Counted from the stretch's first letter, positions 10,771 to 21,894 are shown. The stretch is DNA of 64,000 bases from Odontocerum albicorne (GCA_949825065.1 OX463845.1:22727159-22791158), one strand, 5' to 3'. Program-made: numbers and translations. Notes: generated from the letters alone by a model not told the origin.

Positions 10771-11514
10771 TATGGTTCAATATTAGCCTCCGTACCATCG
10801 ATAATACCAATACTTAATCACCTAAGAACTCAGGGTTCGATTTCGGGTGAACTCACTTCCGGACAAGTAATATTATTTTATTTATACTTTTTAATTTTTG
10901 CAATGAAATATATAAAGCACTCCCCTGTTTAACTAGGCTAATGCCCGTCCTGAGGAAGGTAGGTTTTTTAAAACAAAAAAATAATAATAATAAATATGCA
11001 TCATAAATATATAAAAAAATCCATCATAATCATAATTCACCAAAAAATTATTAAATTAGAAACATTCGTTTTACAAAAGATTATTCACTGATTGTAGACA
11101 CAAAATAGCACTGAGAAATTAACAAAAATCAAGGAAAAGCATATAAAATACTTCTTTATTGCATGGTTTTAATCCAATTTGAGTTTTTATCTCGTGTTGT
11201 CATTATCTCTTACTGAATCTGGTCTGATTTCTATCAACAAATTTTTAATTGTCGTTTTATATTAACCGTACATTTTAATATATCTAATGGCTTTGCGCGA
11301 TGCATTAAATAACTTAAAAGCCAAGTACACGAAACTTCTTGGTTCAAAGGCCATTCGCATGTATGGTATTTTTTTTAATCTTAAATTTCTTCCTCTTGTT
11401 TCTTAAATCCTTTTTTTATGTTATAGTATTTTCTAAATGCATACCGAAGAATTTTTGGTTATTAGTTTATAAATTATTATAATACTTTTAGTACTTTTTT
11501 TATCAACATCACTG
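10771..11514. other. Spacer after the minisatellite
   Basis: At 10925-10975 'AACTAGGCTAATGCCC' and 'GTCCTGAGGAAGGTAGG' precede an A-rich run. A related block occurs at 28035-28090, so this may be the tail of an unclassified retroelement. Confidence 0.35.
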
Positions 11515-11900
11515 TCACGCCGTGTTCTATTAGAGCTAGGCAGAGAGAACATATATTTCCTTCATTATATCCTGGAACGCATCTTTCATATCTGCCACGT
11601 CTATACAAATCGCCATGCATACTCTTCTATTATAAATGCGTTTCACTCTTCCCTATTTCAAAATTAGATTAATTTGGTCGTACCACTTTTCTTTATTTTA
11701 AAAGACTTCTTGAAACTTCAACAATTCACTTGTAAATATTACTTTTGTAAACATGTCTTCATTCATTATTGCTACGTGGCTAAAGCATCTCAATGCTCTT
11801 TTCTTTATCTTAAGCACATCATCTTATTTTAATCCGCATTCTTTCTGATTGCCTTCATTGTCATTTCATAGCTTTTTCGATCAAATTTTGCTTGCATATT
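11515..11900 (-). mobile_element. RTE-like LINE 3' portion, degenerate
   Basis: The minus strand carries the LINE tail. 'CTAGGCAGAGAGAAC' at 11536-11550 is the complement of the terminal block. 'CATCTCAATGCTCTTTTC' at 11785-11802 is the complement of the LRWFGHV-encoding segment, followed by the complement of KMKK. Confidence 0.65.
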
Positions 11901-12002
11901 AAATGTAAATTACAATAATGGAATCGTATTTATGTGATATTATTTTGTACATAATAACTATTACCATTGATGTTCCTATTTTTCCATTATTCGCTTGGAT
12001 TT

Positions 12003-12447
12003 ACTATTTACACTTAAGAAATAAGATCATTTTATAGGTCATTGAATCCTCTTCTACATCACCCTTCTTTTAAACTACTTACACTTAAGATATAAGATCA
12101 TTTTATAGGCCATTGGGTCATTTTAAATCATCTTTTTTTTAAACTATTTACATTTAAGAAATAATACCATTTTATAGACTATCGGATCCTATTTCAAATC
12201 ATCCTTCTTTTAAACTGTTATATTTACACGTAAGAAATAAGACTATTTTATAGGCCATCGGATCCTCTCTAAATCGTCCTTCTTTTAAACTAACACATTA
12301 TATTTACACTTAAGAAATAAGATTATTTTATAGGCCATCGGATCCTCTTCTAAATCATCCTTCTTTTAAACTATTATGTTTACACTTAAGAAATAAGAGT
12401 ATTTTATATGCCATCGAATCCTCTTCTAAATTATCCTTCTTTTAAAC
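12003..12447. repeat. Six-unit tandem array, 69-81 bp units
   Basis: Units start near 12003, 12074, 12144, 12214, 12289 and 12370. Each contains 'TTACACTTAAGAAATAAG', 'ATTTTATAGGCCATCGGATC' and 'CCTTCTTTTAAAC'. Length varies through small indels at the unit junctions, and copies are moderately diverged, so the array is old compared with the 10.2-kb one. Confidence 0.92.
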
Positions 12448-13034
12448 CAATTGAGTTTTTTCAACTTGCAATTAAATAAATGGACATACATCAGTGGCTC
12501 ATCTAAAAATTGTTGCACTAGTCCGAGTTCTTGCAAAACAAATAAGATCGATTTCTATCACGTTTACTGGTGAAGTATCAAATTATAAATCCATTAATCA
12601 CTGCACTAGCAGTTGTCTTCGTTCCATTCACGGTTCATTGAAGTGAATTTGTAGACAAATTATCCACTTCAATATAACTAACTTGTTGCTGTCAATCGGT
12701 TAAATCTACAGCCATATACAGTTTCCCTCGCTGAAATCCCCTGTTTCACACCCGGTAAGCTAAATACGAATTGAACGAAACCTACTCAAATATCGAAAGT
12801 GATTTCAGAATGTTGAAATCGTGACATTAATTTCATTGTTTAGAATCAAACGAGGCTATATATAATTGTTTGATTATTTCAACCGTCTCAGATGGCAGCA
12901 TTTTTTTATCAAAGACCCGTGCCAATCAAATATGGAGAAAAAAGTCTAATGATAACAAAAACTATTTTAAATTCAAGAAAAATCGGAATCGATTGTGCAT
13001 TACTAAATTTAATACTACACAAATACAAAACAAT
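12448..13034. other. Spacer
   Basis: No repeat or gene signal. The open frames that start at 12870 and 12892 run into the antisense LINE copy. Confidence 0.45.
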
Positions 13035-13205
13035 AACATATACACATACATACCCTCACGTCATGTCCCTTTTGGACTAGGCAAAGAAAACAGATATCTA
13101 CCCATTTATATCCATGCAAACAGATCTCGCCTCATCCACATTCATGCAACTTGTCACACATACTCTCCTGTTTATCATACTTATTACCTTTCTATCTATA
13201 CGCCT
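13035..13205 (-). mobile_element. RTE-like LINE, extreme 3' end
   Basis: The minus-strand terminal block lies at 13045-13095 ('CATACATACCCTCACGTCAT', then 'TTTGGACTAGGCAAAG'), followed by the adjoining 3' untranslated segment ('CTCGCCTCATCCACATTCAT'). Confidence 0.7.
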
Positions 13206-13339
13206 AAAGCATAAACGTTTAAACGGAGGGTAATTTCAGAGTCTTCTGGGCATAATAGAAGAAAGTGAATTGAAAATCTCCTGAAGTTGCGACGTTAGAT
13301 CTTCTACAATATGTTAGGCAGAATTTGTATCAAAATGTA

Positions 13340-13580
13340 CCTTAAAGGGTGTAAGTCTGGTAAGAGAGTTCGTCAGGTAACAATACGCGCAAGCACCGAG
13401 TACTCGTGCAAGAATTATTATCTCTTCAAATGCGGTAGTGTTACCAACACATATAATGACTAACTACGAGTTGCGTGCCTACTCTAACAAATCTAAGCCT
13501 GAAGGTTCAATAATAGAGGCCGAAGGCAATATTGTCTCCCAGCCACACTTTTTAATGTGCTCGAATTATCAATTCGGGTA
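13340..13580 (+). repeat. F5 repeat family, copy 1
   Basis: Shares blocks with 14170-14350 and 27740-27900: 'TTATCTCTTCAAATGCGGTA', 'TTACCAACAC', 'AACTACGAGTTGCGTGCCTA', 'GAGGCCGAAGGCAATATTGT'. Two of the three copies lie next to S1 SINE sequence. Confidence 0.7.
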
Positions 13581-14084
13581 CAGTGAAGAGTTGTCATACG
13601 AAATAATTCAAGTATTTAACCTTCAAGTATCAAATGTGTTCTAACGATTCATTTGACATCGATGATAACAATAAGGCTCATTTTCGTCTAATTAAACCAG
13701 TTTTATTAGCATTGTTTTCTTGCATACCTGATAATATCGATTGTAAATTCAATTTCACTTGTTGCACTAATGAACTGGAATCATAAAATTTCATAATCAC
13801 TAGGAATTTATCACAAAAGACGTGAATTAATTGCTTATGACAATTTATTCAATTAAACTACAGACCAATCAGAATAATAACATGCTAATACCATATGTCT
13901 TCATAAATCAATATGATATTTGCTCCAAATATATATTTATTGAATATTTTAAAAGCATTTTCCAGAACGTACTCAAATTTCCCAAAAACTACTTCGCAAA
14001 AAAATACTTTTTTTTCCATTTTTTCTCAAAAGCCTCGTTATTTCTAATTTTACAATTCACCATAGAAGTCATATCGCTAGAATA
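13581..14084. other. AT-rich spacer
   Basis: A 116-codon frame at 13831-14181 is F/I/Y-rich and extends into SINE sequence. It has no recognisable domain. Confidence 0.45.
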
Positions 14085-14114
14085 TTTGAACTGCTATCAA
14101 GCATCTATTTGGAT

Positions 14115-14350
14115 GATCTTCGTAATCTCCGCTTGGATTCCCGATGGTACCCAAATAATAAAAACAAAGGTCCCAGTCTGATTTGTCTGGTAACAACACA
14201 CTGACAATATGTGCGAATATTGTTATCTCTTCACTTGGGGTAATATTATCAACACGTTCAATAATGAACCACGAGTGTAGTGCCTATTCCAGTTGATCTA
14301 AAATCAAACTGTCTTCTGACCACGCTCTTCAATATGACCGAATCATCTAT
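14115..14350 (+). repeat. S1 SINE head fragment joined to F5 repeat, copy 2
   Basis: Positions 14115-14180 hold a decayed S1 section ('GGATTCCCGATGGTACCCAA', then 'GGTCCCAGTCTG'). It switches at about 14190 directly into F5 ('TGCGAATATTGTTATCTCTT', 'GAACCACGAGTGTAGTGCC'). The S1 3' half is missing, so a head has been joined to a different body. Confidence 0.6.
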
Positions 14351-14477
14351 TTGGATATACTAAAGGGTACCATTCAAGAGAAAAATAAAATTGCAAACCA
14401 ACTAATCACAATGCAAAAAAATAAAAGTTTTCAGAATTCAATTGCGTTGTATTCCTCTCTCATTGCAAAACAGTAAA

Positions 14478-14641
14478 ACGTGTGGCTTTATTGCTATGTG
14501 GTAATCTTATCCAACCAACCATTTATATTCAGTGAAAACCAGACTGGAAATATTTTTAAAAACTGTTAGTTCCAACGACGATCAAACCCGCAACCCCCAG
14601 GCTGAAAAACAGGCGTCTTATCAACTAGGTCGCGGAGGTCG
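14478..14641 (-). mobile_element. S1 tRNA-derived SINE, near full length
   Basis: Minus strand. The tRNA-like head is complete in outline: complement of 'GACGACCTCCGCGACCTAGT' (A-box) and of 'CGCAACCCCCAGGCTG', with the B-box near 14588. It is followed by the body ('AACCAGACTGGAA' complement) and the 3' signature with 'CAACCAACCA'. The anticodon loop is mutated, so it cannot be a functional tRNA. Confidence 0.85.
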
Positions 14642-15234
14642 TCAGCATAATCATTTCAAACAGTATTTTTCATAAAGAAGTCATAGTATTAAATGCATTT
14701 TGCTGTCACATGCTGCAATGTACCTATGATTTGTATATTTTTTAATAAGTATTCAATATCTTGCATTTGAATTGCTAAATGCAAACGATATATTTGTATT
14801 GTTCTCAACAACTATCACGTTGCATAAAATATTAGCGTAATATCTAATTTCAACCCACCACCCATTTCCAAATTGGCAAAGTATACTTTCGCTATTACTC
14901 AGCAGCGACAATTATTTACGTACAATGAGTCCACTCCCAAAAGAAATGACATATTCATAGTGTCAGGTTTGATTTAAATAAAAAAATCGGCTAACCCAGG
15001 TAGGAGCTGACAAGTGGTATAATAATTTATATTTTTCACTTAAATATTTATTTGAAGGCGTGGATTTGGAATTTGAGAACTTGATATAGATCCTATCGCC
15101 TTTTTTTACCTAGAGATGTGGGCTGAAAAAAAAACTTTGCATTTTGGTACCAATTAAACAAGCACTAAATCATTAGATTGCTCATCACTCATCTAACAAT
15201 ATAAAATCGGCGATACTTACGCCCGTATGTAACA
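14642..15234. other. AT-rich spacer
   Basis: Nothing recognised. It leads into the 5' flank of a mariner element. Confidence 0.45.
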
Positions 15235-15239
15235 CGAAG

Positions 15240-15740
15240 TGTTATACTATGCGTATCCAGAAAGTAAGTGTACTGAGGCTCTCACGACCGGATGGATTTT
15301 ATTTTCGACATGTTGGCTACACTTCCATGTAGCCTGACCCTTCTCCTCCGCAACGAGACCGGTTCGAGGTCAGTACGTTGAGAAGTGTCGACGCGACAAC
15401 ACGTTTCGTGAAAAATGTCAATCCAATCTCCCGCCAAGTGCGAAATACGCGGCGTCATCCGTTATCTCGTTTGGAAGGGAAAACCTCCAGTTGAGGTTTA
15501 TAATGAGGTGAAAACTGCATATGGTGATAAAGCTATGAATCGTACGAGTGTGTACAAGTGGTGTCGCGAGTTTAAAAACGGTCACGTCACACCTCTCAGC
15601 CCTCCGCCAAAAAGTTCAAAACCACAATTTCAGCCAAGAAAATCATGGCATCCGTGTTTTGGGACTGTCAAGGCATAATTTTAATTGAATATATGCCTCA
15701 AGGGGAGACCATCAACTCTGCAAGATACTGTGAGACCCTA
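15240..15740 (+). mobile_element. mariner element with large internal deletion
   Basis: The left end near 15248 reads 'GCGTATCCAGAAAGTAAGTG', a style typical of mariner terminal repeats, with about 165 bases of leader before the ATG at 15415. The complementary right terminal repeat was not found, so the 3' end is also lost and the right limit is approximate. Confidence 0.75.
15415..15735 (+). pseudogene. mariner transposase, internally deleted
   Basis: The N-terminal DNA-binding domain is recognisable (KCEIRGVIRYLVWKGK, then SVYKWCREFKNGH), starting at the natural ATG. After about residue 65 the frame jumps to a central block that in the +1 frame reads AKKIMASVFWDCQGIIL and continues EYMPQGETINSARYCETL. 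The helix-turn-helix 2 linker and the first catalytic aspartate are deleted, and the second and third aspartates lie beyond the truncation. The uninterrupted frame ends at 15678. Internal deletion derivatives like this are common in mariner families. Confidence 0.88.
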
Positions 15741-16084
15741 AAAAAATAGTTATTATTTAAAATATTAAATTATCAAGTTAGAACGTTTTTCTTTTTCAAA
15801 CCTTATTTGACAGTAGTCACTTCTTGATATGATTATAGGACTTAAAATAATAATGGCAAATAATGTGTTTTTTAAGAAGATATGATTTGATTGTTGGGGA
15901 GAAAAATATAAATATTAAAACGAGAAATCAGCTTATGGTGATTGAGAATGCTTGATTCTTCTAACATTTATAATATAATATTGTTATACTCGTAACTCAG
16001 TTTTTATATGTAGATTCACATTCATTAGCATTAGATTCACACTTTATACTGTTGTTATCTACTCGTAAATAAACGAACTTGGTT
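15741..16084. other. AT-rich spacer
   Basis: Holds two TACTCGTA octamers (about 15987 and 16060) close together, just before the first tandem array. Confidence 0.45.
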
Positions 16085-16203
16085 TTTAATAGTCCATGTA
16101 ACGTTTTCTTGCCATTAAGATATACGTGTATACGAGTCAGTTCTTTAATAGTCCATGTAACGTTTTCTTGCCATTAAGATATACGTGTATACGAGTCAGT
16201 TCT
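16085..16203. repeat. 59-bp tandem duplication
   Basis: Two practically identical copies of a unit with 'AATAGTCCATGTAACG' and 'TATACGTGTATACGAGTCAG' start at about 16088 and 16147. Confidence 0.93.
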
Positions 16204-16240
16204 GATTTTCGTTTTATTCAAATTCTACATTATTCAAGAT

Positions 16241-16390
16241 TTCCAGTTTCATTCCAGAAACCCTAATCATTTCCAGTTTCATTCCAGAAACCCTAATCAT
16301 TTCCAGTTTCATTCCAGAAACCCTAATCATTTCCAGTTTCATTCCAGAAACCCTAATCATTTCCAGTTTCATTCCAGAAACCCTAATCAT
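16241..16390. repeat. 30-bp minisatellite, 5 identical units
   Basis: Units begin with TTCCAGTTTCATTCCAGAAA at 16241, 16271, 16301, 16331 and 16361. All five are identical, which indicates recent expansion. Each unit itself contains TTCCAG twice. Confidence 0.95.
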
Positions 16391-16529
16391 TTTGTAAAAA
16401 AAAACAACCTTAAAATATATTTTTTATTATTTCAGCAAGGAATTTTTTTAATTTAAAATATTAAAGACTTCTTATTATGGGTCGAAATTATATAATGACA
16501 ACAAAAATGCTGCAGCTGCTTAAAAGAAG

Positions 16530-16975
16530 AGACGATCGCGTCAATCCCAACGAGCAAGCGAGACTCTAGAGAAGTACTCGTAGCAACACGACGACAACAA
16601 GAAACAGCACAAAGACAAGCACAGCGGCATATCGAAAAATAAATCTATGTAATTACATATCAGTAGTAACGGAAATAAATTGGACAGATTAGATGCCCTA
16701 GAAATTTCTAAGTCAGTGCATCGGGGTGAACATTTGGCAAACACATATATTCCAAGAATCTCGCCGCTGCTCGTCGAGGTTGTCTCCTTCCCTCCCTTCA
16801 TTCACAGTCCCCAACCCGAATGTTTACCGTTAGAAGCATGTATGTTGGTACCAGTTCGAACAGAATTCAGTCTTGTTTGTGGTCCCCTGATGATGAAGTA
16901 AAAACCTTGAAACCGGTAGAGGTATACCGTTACAAAAAGTGGAATAAACAGCGTTTGATAAAACAAATTACAATG
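16530..16975 (+). repeat. R3 repeat family, longest copy
   Basis: The core CTGATGATGAAG, stem, GAAACCGGTAGAGG lies at about 16887-16922 and 'AGTGGAATAAACAG' follows. Upstream, 16680-16800 keeps an open frame beginning MDRLDALEISKSVHRGEHLA. It looks like the C-terminus of a retroelement protein, because the conserved non-coding 3' block follows directly. I could not match the protein tail to a named clade; Penelope-like elements are one guess, based only on the downstream motif. A TACTCGTA octamer sits at 16575. Confidence 0.6.
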
Positions 16976-17539
16976 TAAATTAGATTAGTTGTTAAGATAT
17001 AAATTTGTATATTGGTATAGTCTTTGGCAAATGTTTGTACTATATATTATTTTGCTAAAAACAAAGAAGAAGCAGCATGTACGTCCTGCTTCATGCTGTA
17101 TTCAAATAAAAAAGTTGACTACTTTGCAATAGTCATCGATTCCTCATTATTCACTTATAAAATTTGAAAGTACGAGTATGTGTTCTTATGGAAACAGTTA
17201 CTAAAACATCACGGTCAACTAAAACATTTTTCAAGCAATTACGATAAAGACCCCAAAAGACAATCATTGACCCAAATAAATGAAATTCCGAATAAATTCT
17301 TTATAAACATCATAAAGCCTGTAATGTTACGCTATCATTGATTGGAAATCCATTATGCTATAAGCTTTTTGCGTTGATTTTTTCATCTAATTATATTATA
17401 TTACATTAACGGAACATAAAAAAACTAAAGATAATTTAAGTCAAATATTAAGATCATAAAATGCTTTATTCTAATTTATTTTTTAAATATTTATGAACTT
17501 TTATAATTTTGGTATTTTTTGAGTTTGATAAAAGTAAAA
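16976..17539. other. AT-rich spacer
   Basis: No features apart from one TACGAGTA at about 17171. Confidence 0.45.
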
Positions 17540-17700
17540 TTACTCAAGGAATGATGACAAATCAAGTCAAAGGATAGTGCCAAATCAACTCAAGGAATAA
17601 TGCCAAATCAACTCAAAGGATAGAATCAAAACAATTCAATGCATGGTGCCAAATCAACTCAAATAAGTGCCGCCAAATCAACTTAAGGGAGGGGACAAAT
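17540..17700. repeat. Degenerate tandem array, about 27-30 bp
   Basis: About six diverged copies of 'GCCAAATCAACTCAAGGAAT' type units with variable spacing. Confidence 0.75.
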
Positions 17701-17984
17701 CTATTGATCAAGCAGAGTATATCAAATTATTCAGAATTTTTTATAACATACTTTAAATGGCAAGATATAATATTATTCAACTGTGAGCTCTCTTGGTGGA
17801 ATTCTGTAATGACTATTTTTACTTATTGAAAAATAACAAATATAAACATATTATCTAGCCTTCCTAAGCCTACTTTTTCAAAACGTTGTGGATGAGTACG
17901 ATGAAATGGCAAGATCTCGGACCATGAGACCTGGAACAGGAGCTGGATAGATTTATCGAAAAACAATATTTTTTTTTACATATT

Positions 17985-18080
17985 TCAACCAGTTTCATTA
18001 AGAACACTAATACTTTTCGCTCTGTGAGCATCTGAAGATGCTTATAAAGTGAAACGCATTAGTTTTACTAATGAACGTTA
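17985..18080. repeat. Imperfect foldback with CTGAAGA...GAAAC core
   Basis: The left arm 'TTTCATTAAGAACACTAATA' pairs imperfectly with 'ATTAGTTTTACTAATGAAC' on the right. The centre is AGCATCTGAAGATGCT, itself a perfect hairpin, followed by GAAACGC. It resembles the R3 core in layout but not in flanking sequence. Confidence 0.6.
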
Positions 18081-19835
18081 TAGAAATATATCAGGGTTTT
18101 ACTGTTTTTCAATAATTAAATATAAAATTTAAATATCTTTATTCAATTTATATATGTAAAAATGAAAACATATTTTTGGTTTATCTGCAATGTACAAAAA
18201 GTATAGAGCCATCTTGTATGTTCAAAAATATAAAACTAGTCGAATTCCATAGCTAAATTTGGTCATTATTTTTTTTTTGTTCTATACAAGTCAGTAAAAA
18301 GCGAGGAAATGTACGAGTCGAGTATCTTTAATATTTCTGAAAATATAAAATGCGAGTTGGGTCATTTTGCATATATACGAGTACGTCCGATGTCATGAGG
18401 GTGGCCCGTTGGCATCGTACAGGTGTAATCTATGTACTCTTGATTTAAGCTTATGTGCGTCAAACAAGTATGTAACATGCAAATAAATACAAAAGGAAAA
18501 CACACTCGTCGAACAACACAATAAAGCAAATCTATACAATTCATTCCAGCAAGAACAACTCCTTCACTTTGCTTATGTAAGTAGTCAAAATTATATGAAA
18601 ATTCATATAATGTCCAAATTGATAACCCAATCTATGCAGTCTTGTTATGCAAGGGTTGTATAAATAATTAGTTGCAACTATTTCACTATGGTACAAAATA
18701 TTTTGCCGAGTGGGCCTACAAATAACGTGAAGCATGACATGTTGAGTAAGTTCCGGGCTTTTGAAATACAAGCTGACAATATTGAATAATATTGTAAAGT
18801 AAACATCTATTTTCTATCTGACAAGGTTATAAGCCTCATCATTTTCAATAACAGATCATAGTCTTACTGAGTTATTAGGATCTGCAATATAAAGTTTACA
18901 AATCATAAAAAGCTCCACTGCATGCGTTAATTTTTTTTAACATGTACATCATAGTCGTGTGACCATATAACCGAATTGTAATCTAAAATTTTACTGGAGA
19001 AGTAATAAGATTATAAATGACTAGTTTAAAAAAATCTGATGTTTTTTTATCTACTCGTATATGTGGAATAAAGTTCAGCTTCTCATCAAATATAATTCCA
19101 AGGTCACGGACATGTGACACAGTGTCATATGTTTATTTTGATATTTTTTTGCTGAACCTATTTACTTGACACTTAGTAACATTAAAAACATAGATTTTCC
19201 TTGCACCATTTGTATAAATTATTGAGATTCCGTTGTAGAATTTGACAATCATTCATGTTAGATATACGTTTTTAGATTTCGATCTCATCGGCAAATATTT
19301 AAATTTCGATATTATTAAATATTTTCTTCATATCATTGATGAATAAACAATATTCGCCTGTTAAACAATTAGCTCTTTGCTCTTGGCGTAACAGGTGTTA
19401 CGAAATTGTACTATAAATGTTTCTAGGTTTATAATAGTTTTTTTCTGAGGGTGGTATATGTCTTGAAACGGCCCGGTACTGATTTTCCGCGTCATATTAC
19501 CATAGAGGTTAGTGCTATTGCGTCACGCTGGCGCAAAAATCTATCTAAAGTGGTTGCTTCCTCGAGCCTTCGTAGTAAACGAATTTACATGTACGCAGTT
19601 CTTACGCAACATACTACATAACTAATGTTAGTCGTGTAACGTTTATTAATGTCCAAACTAATTTTATTATATTATAGATACTAAGTATAAGAATCAACAC
19701 ACACATTTTTGTTAGAATATATAATTGTAGAAGTTATCGTCGATAAAAAAATGGTTTTGCTGGTAGCGTACGGATATTATCAAAAACATTTAATTGGTTT
19801 CAACGCATTACATCTAGCAACGATTAACACTCCTT
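18081..19835. other. 1.75-kb AT-rich spacer
   Basis: Frames of 60 and 76 codons on the minus strand (18362, 18541) have no recognisable family. Positions 19445-19475 carry another CTGAGGGTGG...GAAACGG motif. Three TACGAGT/ACTCGTA sites lie at about 18312, 18376 and 19052. Confidence 0.4.
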
Positions 19836-19990
19836 TCATTCCGTAAGGGATGCCACAAAACGCGTCCAGGTTAGTTTGCAGCCCAGCACTCCACGTCTTC
19901 TCATCGGTGGATACTGTGAAATGGGTGTCTGATTCGACGAGTCTTCGGCAGGCAATAAATCAATACAAATCTTGTTCGGTACCAAAACAT
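19830..19990 (-). other. Unrecognised GC-richer segment with conserved-looking peptide
   Basis: In one minus-strand frame the segment reads through HFTVSTDEKTWSAGLQTNLD and then CGIPYGMKGV without a stop. A second minus frame also stays open for 71 codons (19836-20051). Composition contrasts with the AT-rich flanks, which suggests an exon or an element-derived coding remnant. I cannot assign a family, see no splice sites I trust, and it is not repeated in the window. Confidence 0.3.
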
Positions 19991-20214
19991 TATTGAATCT
20001 TGGTTTTGCATACAAAATGATATTTAAAAAAATTATTTCATTTGAAAACACTTAAAAATATTTTTTGATTCTACATGTATCATATGTGTAATTATTATAT
20101 GTATTTGAGAAATAATTAAAAAGGATGGAATAATATATGCTGAGGTATAAGCGTATACACTGAAATGTGTTAATTAAGTGTATTATAATTTGTTTAATTA
20201 AACACTATTTATTG

Positions 20215-20430
20215 TTCTTTATGTAACGGTATAACCCTACCGGCTTCCAGGTTTTCACTTCATCAATAGGGGAGCACAAACAAGACACAAAGGAGTCTAG
20301 TTTATGCTCCCCTGATGATGATGGATGATGAAACCAGTATGGTTATACTGTTACATAAAGTGGAATAAACAGTGTTTGATAAAACAAATTGCATTGTCCT
20401 TAAACCTTCACAATGTTAATGCATTAACGA
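20215..20430. repeat. R3 repeats in inverted orientation (two copies)
   Basis: A minus-strand R3 core lies at 20218-20288 (complement of 'GTGCTCCCCTATTGATGAAG', with AAGCCGGTAGGG). It is followed after about 20 bases by a plus-strand core at 20308-20400 ('GCTCCCCTGATGATGATGGA', GAAACCAGTATGG, 'AGTGGAATAAACAG'). The plus copy lacks part of the first stem. Confidence 0.75.
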
Positions 20431-20524
20431 TGAATAATTTATTAAGAATATTACTTTTTTTGTACAGCATACGACCTTGAACTTTCTGAGCCGTAGCCTG
20501 TACTGTGCAGTAGCACTTATTTAT

Positions 20525-20945
20525 TTATTTTTTACTGCAAATCGTATGAATTACTATCATATAGTATTTCTATATTAATAGCTTTCTTGTAACATATTTT
20601 AGTTACTCGTATTCTGAATTTTACTTTAATTTTGTAAACAATTTAATATTCGAAATCGATTGTAATAAAATAAATAAAATGCGTAAAATAAAAAATTAAA
20701 CAACAATATATTTGAAAAATATATTGACTGCAAGTCGTATGGATTATGTTAGTGTTTCTATATTAATATATTGACTGCAAGTCGTATGGATTATGTTAGT
20801 GTTTCTATATTAATATCTTTTTTGTAACATGTTATATTTTAGCTACTCGCACTCAGAATTTCAATTCAGTTTTGTAAAAAAAAATAGTGAACGAAATTTA
20901 TTGTAATTAAATAAATAAAAAGGCATAAAAACAACATTTGAACAA
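20525..20945. repeat. Diverged tandem duplication with a younger 47-bp duplication inside
   Basis: A unit of roughly 200 bases starts 'ACTGCAAATCGTATG' at about 20524 and recurs in diverged form from 20725, with the same order of blocks: 'GTTTCTATATTAATA', 'TTTTGTAACAT', 'AGCTACTCG', 'AATAAATAAAA'. Inside the second unit a 47-bp block ('ATTGACTGCAAGTCGTATGG') is exactly repeated at 20723 and 20770. Confidence 0.8.
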
Positions 20946-21600
20946 AAAAAAATTAAAATAAAATACAACTATGATAAATCGTTCTGAGCTTTTTGATAAA
21001 TGTATATTTATAAGCATATATTCGTACACTGCATACAAAATAAATCAAATACATGTGTACTTGAAGTTGTTGGTCGTCATTATCGAATTAAAGTTTATTA
21101 GTCCACATAAAAATAAATTAAGCGTAGCAGATTCTAACAAACCATCTAGAATTCAAGGAAATAACAAAATTTAAATTCCACGTGTTCATGTTAAAAGCAT
21201 TTGGAAGTGCATATTAAAAAATATATGAAGGCTGTAGACCAGACATAGTCGAATAAAGTGACTCAATATTTTTTTCACTTTATAAGATAAAATCATGCAA
21301 AAAAGTAGAATGTATGAAAGTACCTACAACATATACGAGATTAAAATTGCAAAATCGTTGACGTAACTCGAATGAACTCACAGTATGATTCTTAAAAAAT
21401 AACTTAATTTATTCGTTTTTTAAAAGACCTTCTTAATTATCAGAAAAAAATATTTTATCTTTTAATTCTTCATAATTTGGTACTACGAAATACTTGGAGT
21501 ATTTCAACTGCGTCTCCGGTTAGATTCATCTCCGCCCAGTTTACTAGGGGTCAGACGCATGAACAGCAACTATCCAAGATGTGTGTTTGGAAAAGTCAAC
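20946..21600. other. AT-rich spacer
   Basis: A 67-codon frame at 20971 has no recognisable content. Nothing else was found. Confidence 0.45.
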
Positions 21601-21690
21601 GGTTGAGTGTGTCAATATAAAGGCATAGAAAATTGTCCTCTCTGCCTACCAGAAAAGGAATAAAGCGAGATAGTTTCTTTGTACGTATTT
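21600..21690 (+). mobile_element. RTE-like LINE, terminal fragment
   Basis: The family 3' signature 'GTCCTCTCTGCCTACCAG' is at 21636-21653, then 'AAAAGGAATAAAGCGAGATAG'-like sequence. Confidence 0.6.
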
Positions 21691-21894
21691 TAGTGATATT
21701 TCTTAGAATGTTCCGTGTATTTATTTTTATTGTTTATTCACTATCCACAATTTAACTAGTTTTAATAGAAATGCGAACCGTCAAGTTGGATTACATAAAT
21801 ATGCGAAAAAACTCCAACATTTTATAGATATAGAGAACGACTTCATTATGCAAGACCTATAACGAAGTGGTCTCACCCCTTTATCACAAATCTT

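Noticed and set aside
10201..10932. 243-codon open frame, the longest in the window
   Set aside because: It is a reading of the 10.2-kb minisatellite. The other two plus frames are open as well, and the reading shifts frame in each 50-bp unit.
12003..12447. Origin or centromeric satellite
   Set aside because: Only six diverged units. Nothing shows megabase-scale arrays or centromere association.
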